Assembly: GCA_902796535.1 (NCBI GenBank)
Contig: CADBPL010000309.1
Location: forward strand, 1-8,128
DNA length: 8,128 nt
DNA from: Oscillospiraceae bacterium
GTDB taxonomy: Bacteria > Bacillota > Clostridia > Oscillospirales > Acutalibacteraceae
Direction: 5' to 3'
The notes under the pieces were generated by a model. It had not been told where the DNA came from. It saw nothing but the letters and a program-made list of their open reading frames with translations, and did no database searches. Shown piece after piece: positions 5,703 through 8,128 of the stretch. Numbering within the stretch: position 1 is the first letter of the stretch; the number at the start of each line of letters is the position of its first letter. The translations under genes and the position numbers were made by a program.

Positions 5703-5733
5703 AAAAAGCGGAACACGCTGCCGTATGCTTTTT
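5703..5733 (-). terminator. Intrinsic terminator of the alpha/beta hydrolase gene
   Basis: On the minus strand AAAAAGC and GCTTTTT form a seven-base A/U-flanked stem. Inside it ATACG pairs with CGTGT (one wobble) around the loop GCAG, with a three-base bulge (TCC). The T-run extends to TTTTTT and then CAGTG. It lies 20 bases past the hydrolase stop and is A/T-flanked on both sides, so it may also stop plus-strand transcripts from the sirtuin gene. Confidence 0.6.
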
Positions 5734-5752
5734 GCGGTTACAGGCAGTCCGC

Positions 5753-6751
5753 TCAGGCCTCCTGCGGGCACGTGATCTTGTCCTGCAGGAATTCGTCGAC
5801 CGTTTTCCAGTACAGCACGGGGTCTGTATAGACCGACTGCGCGTGGTCGGCGCCTTCGATGGCTTGCTTCGCTTTCGGCGCCGCGCAGGCCTCGTAAAGC
5901 TGATCCATCATCGAAAACGGCACAAAATTGTCTGCGGTGCCGTGCAGGAACACGGTTGGCGTGACCGAGCGCCGTATGGCGTCGATCGGCCTGTTCTTGC
6001 GAATATCAAAATTCCCGCGCAACACGGATACGGCGTTGATGGCGTGAAGCAGAGGGAACGCGGGCAGCTTGGCATAAAGCTTGATCACATTCGCATACTG
6101 ATCCCAGCAGCTTGAAAAGCCGCAGTCGGCAACAGCCGCCTTCACCTGAGCGGGCAGCGTTTCGCCGGTGGCGAGCATAATGGTGGCCGCGCCCATGGAA
6201 TAGCCGTGCAGCACGATCTGCGCATCCGGATCCTGCGCTACGATATAGTCGACCCACGCCATGCACAGATCCTTGTCGCGGTAGCCCATGGTGCAGTAGA
6301 TTTTTTCGTCGTTGCCCCAGCCCCGCATCGACGGGCAGATGCAGTTGTAGCCCAGCTTATGGTAGTGCTGCGCGAAAACGCCGGTGCATTCGGGCGAAGC
6401 GTTGTAGCCGTGGCAGAGGACCGCCCACCTGTGCGACGGCGCCTGCGCCGGAATGATGTAGGCGTGGATCGGGCCGGTGACGTCGGTTGTGATCACCTGA
6501 TCCTCGCCCTTGTGCGCGTCGAACCAGTTCGGATCAAAGACGTCGGCATTATCCTGCTCGGGGGTTTCCTTTGCAAGGTTTTCCTGCGTCGGATCGGGGC
6601 GGTCGTCAAAATAATTGACAAATAAACCGTTCACTTTTGTGTTCAGCGCACATTCGTACACCAGCGCGCCCGCGCCCATCACGGCGGCAGCTGTGCCCAG
6701 GCCGACTTTGGCAATGGTTTTTGCCGCTTTTGCTGTTTTAGCTGAAAACAT
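5753..6751 (-). CDS. Membrane-anchored alpha/beta hydrolase (serine hydrolase, S9-like/COG1073-type)
   Basis: A 332-residue alpha/beta-hydrolase fold protein. Residues 1-14 are basic (MFSAKTAKAAKTIAK) and about 15-32 are a hydrophobic Ala/Gly-rich segment, with no clear cleavage site, so the catalytic domain is probably tethered outside the membrane. The oxyanion region is CHGYN (113-117). The nucleophile is S185 in HGYSMGA, the acid is D274 in HGTADNFVPF and the base is H303 in GADHAQS. PSMRGWGNDEK (140-150) is the typical R-G-x-G block of this branch. Relatives include YqkD-like and similar hydrolases of Firmicutes, mostly without known substrates; esterase or amidase activity is a guess. 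The start at 6751 follows AGGAGAGG. It has its own SigA-type promoter and is divergent from the MFS gene. Confidence 0.9.
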   Translation of the reverse strand: MFSAKTAKAAKTIAKVGLGTAAAVMGAGALVYECALNTKVNGLFVNYFDDRPDPTQENLAKETPEQDNADVFDPNWFDAHKGEDQVITTDVTGPIHAYIIPAQAPSHRWAVLCHGYNASPECTGVFAQHYHKLGYNCICPSMRGWGNDEKIYCTMGYRDKDLCMAWVDYIVAQDPDAQIVLHGYSMGAATIMLATGETLPAQVKAAVADCGFSSCWDQYANVIKLYAKLPAFPLLHAINAVSVLRGNFDIRKNRPIDAIRRSVTPTVFLHGTADNFVPFSMMDQLYEACAAPKAKQAIEGADHAQSVYTDPVLYWKTVDEFLQDKITCPQEA

Positions 6752-6784
6752 AATTATCCTCTCCTCTTTCTTTTTCTCGTTTCA

Positions 6785-6813
6785 ATTATAGCCCCGTTTT
6801 TTGATTTTGGCAA
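6785..6813 (-). promoter_or_regulatory. SigA-type promoter for the alpha/beta hydrolase gene
   Basis: On the minus strand TTGCCA (6808-6813, five of six consensus matches) and a perfect TATAAT (6785-6790) are separated by 17 bases. The predicted start near 6778 gives a leader of about 26 bases. Confidence 0.82.
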
Positions 6814-6820
6814 GAGCCAA
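6807..6820. repeat. 14-base palindrome over the hydrolase -35 box
   Basis: TTGGC (6807-6811) and GCCAA (6816-6820) are inverted around AAGA. The left arm falls in the -35 hexamer of the hydrolase promoter. It could be an operator, but five-base arms can arise by chance. Confidence 0.35.
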
Positions 6821-6856
6821 CAGAAAGAATCGTTCGCAAATCATGCGGATCGATTT

Positions 6857-6874
6857 TTCTTCATGGTTGAAGAA
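6857..6874. repeat. 18-base palindrome over the MFS gene -35 box
   Basis: TTCTTCA (6857-6863) and TGAAGAA (6868-6874) are perfectly inverted around TGGT. The right arm covers the -35 hexamer TTGAAG (6867-6872). The position fits a repressor operator, and no regulator gene is present in the window. Confidence 0.45.
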
Positions 6875-6895
6875 TCAAAAAAAGTCTGATATAAT
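6867..6895 (+). promoter_or_regulatory. SigA-type promoter for the MFS transporter gene
   Basis: TTGAAG (6867-6872) and a perfect TATAAT (6890-6895) are separated by 17 bases. Transcription would start near 6902, about 27 bases before the start codon. Confidence 0.78.
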
Positions 6896-6928
6896 GAAAA
6901 CACTTTAAGGCTGCAAGGAAGGGGAGCC

Positions 6929-8128
6929 ATGATGAAAAAGACGGGAAGCAGGGCCGCGAGAGTCAGGCGATTTGAAGAAAGCCAGCTTGCGCGTTTGACC
7001 AAAAGCGCGCAGAGCGGTCAATGGCAGCACTATTTTCTGCTGTTGCTGGTGATGATCGCCGTTGTCAATATTTTAGATGAGATCACCAGCAATCTGTCCG
7101 TGTCGGTGCAGTCCTCTTTTGTGACGGAATTTTTTGTAAACAAGCCGTTCCTCGGCAAAACCTACACCTTTGAACAGGGGCTGTCGCTGCACACCTCGGT
7201 CAGCGTGCTCGGCTATGCGCTGGGCGCGATCACGCCGTTTTACAAGGCGCTGGCGGATAAATGGGGCCGAAAGCCGCTGTTTGTGATTTCGACCCTCGGC
7301 ATGGCGGCGGGCCTGCTGATCATTTATTTTTCACCCAATTATCTCGTTTTTCTGCTCGGCTTTGCCGTGATCAGCTTTTTTATCGGCCACGATATCCAGA
7401 TCATTTACATTTTGGAGGAAGCGCCCGACCGCTCCCGCGCCGCGATCTACAGCGTGCTGAAAAGTCTGGGCATCTTCGGCGTTGTCATGATCCCCGTGCT
7501 GCGCCGCCTGCTGATGGGAAACGACGCGACGCTGTGGAGAAGGATCTTTCTGGTTCCGTCCCTCATCGGTTTGGCGGCGGCGCTGCTTGTGCTGCTTTTT
7601 GTAAAGGACACCAAGGTGTTTATCAAAGAGCGCACCGCTTATCTTTCGATCCCCTATGAGGAACGGCAGGCGCAAAAGCTGCGCGAAAAGGAAGAGAAAA
7701 AAGCGCATCGGAACCAGTCCGGCGTGATCAATGCCGCCAAATACATCTTTTCCGGCGCCGACACCAGGTATCTCATTCTCGCCAACATCATTTTTGACGC
7801 GGGCATGCCGGCCATCGCGCTTTATTTTGAATCGTCCATGCACATTGCCGGCATGACGACGGCGGATATCACCAAAGCGCTGTTCGTGCTGCCGATCGTT
7901 TACGCGCTGCTGACCTTCGTTTCGGGCTTTCTTGCCGATACGCTCGGGCGCAGAAGAACCATTCTGGCGGCAAGCGTGCTCAGCATTACGGGGTTCATTC
8001 TGTTCGCCGTGGGCATCAACCGGCTGTGGAATCCTTACCTCATCGGCGGCTTCTGCGGGCTGTATCAGGGCTGCTACTGGATCGGCCGCGATTATATGAG
8101 CATGATGATGACGGAAAAGGTGCCGACC
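6929..8128 (+). CDS. Major facilitator superfamily transporter, N-terminal 400 residues (cut by window edge)
   Basis: The first 400 codons of an MFS permease; the frame is open to the right edge. Residues 1-33 are basic and cytoplasmic. The first membrane helix is at about 35-50 (YFLLLLVMIAVVNIL) and further helices occur near 88-105, 117-135, 137-157, 175-192 and 207-226. The MFS motif A after helix 2 is ALADKWGRKP (107-116), and its second-half copy is FLADTLGRRRT (335-344). A long charged central loop at about 227-265 (EERQAQKLREKEEKK) separates the two halves, as in 12-helix MFS proteins. The substrate is unknown. Two ATG codons lie at 6929 and 6932, both behind AAGGAAGGGGAG; the first is annotated, but the second has similarly good spacing. 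The promoter overlaps a palindrome, so regulation by a repressor is plausible. Confidence 0.9.
   Translation, partial: MMKKTGSRAARVRRFEESQLARLTKSAQSGQWQHYFLLLLVMIAVVNILDEITSNLSVSVQSSFVTEFFVNKPFLGKTYTFEQGLSLHTSVSVLGYALGAITPFYKALADKWGRKPLFVISTLGMAAGLLIIYFSPNYLVFLLGFAVISFFIGHDIQIIYILEEAPDRSRAAIYSVLKSLGIFGVVMIPVLRRLLMGNDATLWRRIFLVPSLIGLAAALLVLLFVKDTKVFIKERTAYLSIPYEERQAQKLREKEEKKAHRNQSGVINAAKYIFSGADTRYLILANIIFDAGMPAIALYFESSMHIAGMTTADITKALFVLPIVYALLTFVSGFLADTLGRRRTILAASVLSITGFILFAVGINRLWNPYLIGGFCGLYQGCYWIGRDYMSMMMTEKVPT

Noticed and set aside
7331..7843. A 170-codon open frame on the minus strand opposite the MFS gene
   Set aside because: It is antisense to the membrane helices and central loop of a clear MFS protein and is rich in His, Lys, Gln and Asp, as expected of a shadow frame.
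1..8128. A defence, mobile or CRISPR system
   Set aside because: No transposase, integrase, toxin-antitoxin pair, Cas gene, direct-repeat array or tRNA attachment site was seen. The sirtuin is a lone small deacylase without the fused domains of SIR2 defence proteins.

Overview
The window looks like a chromosomal segment from a low-copy, moderately GC-rich Bacillota (Clostridia, probably a gut or rumen member of the Oscillospirales-like groups). This is inferred from strong AGGAGG-type ribosome binding sites, SigA-type promoters with 17-18 base spacers, AT-rich intergenic gaps between GC-rich genes, and an exported leucine-rich-repeat protein of the BspA type. No lineage marker such as rRNA is present, so the taxon is a guess. 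No mobile element, CRISPR array, tRNA or rRNA was seen.

Layout from left to right: (1) bases 1-474, minus strand, the N-terminal 158 codons of a secreted BspA-type LRR protein running off the left edge. (2) 475-800, an AT-rich 326-base gap holding this gene's promoter and a roughly 190-base leader with three inverted repeats, the last terminator-like, plus the terminator of the next operon. (3) 801-3993, minus strand, a tight three-gene operon: a membrane-associated alkaline-phosphatase-superfamily enzyme (3993-2935), a glycerophosphodiester-phosphodiesterase-like protein with an altered active site (2883-2149), and an exported protein of unknown function (2147-801) that starts one base after the previous stop. 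(4) 4128-4694, minus strand, a small HD-domain hydrolase. (5) 4867-5625, plus strand, a sirtuin NAD-dependent deacylase, divergent from the HD gene with near-consensus promoters on both sides. (6) 5753-6751, minus strand, a membrane-anchored alpha/beta hydrolase, convergent with the sirtuin across two hairpins. (7) 6929-8128, plus strand, an MFS transporter cut by the right edge, divergent from the hydrolase; each of these two promoters has a small palindrome over its -35 box.

How the genes may work together: the three-gene operon pairs two phosphoester-cleaving folds with an exported beta-rich protein, which suggests processing of phosphorylated envelope or extracellular polymers or lipids at the cell surface. 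This is inference from gene order and motifs only. The sirtuin, HD protein, hydrolase and transporter look like independent single-gene units. I found no convincing new multi-gene system. The points most worth checking are the conservative substitutions in the phosphodiesterase active site, the unassigned exported protein coupled to it, and the structured leader of the LRR gene.
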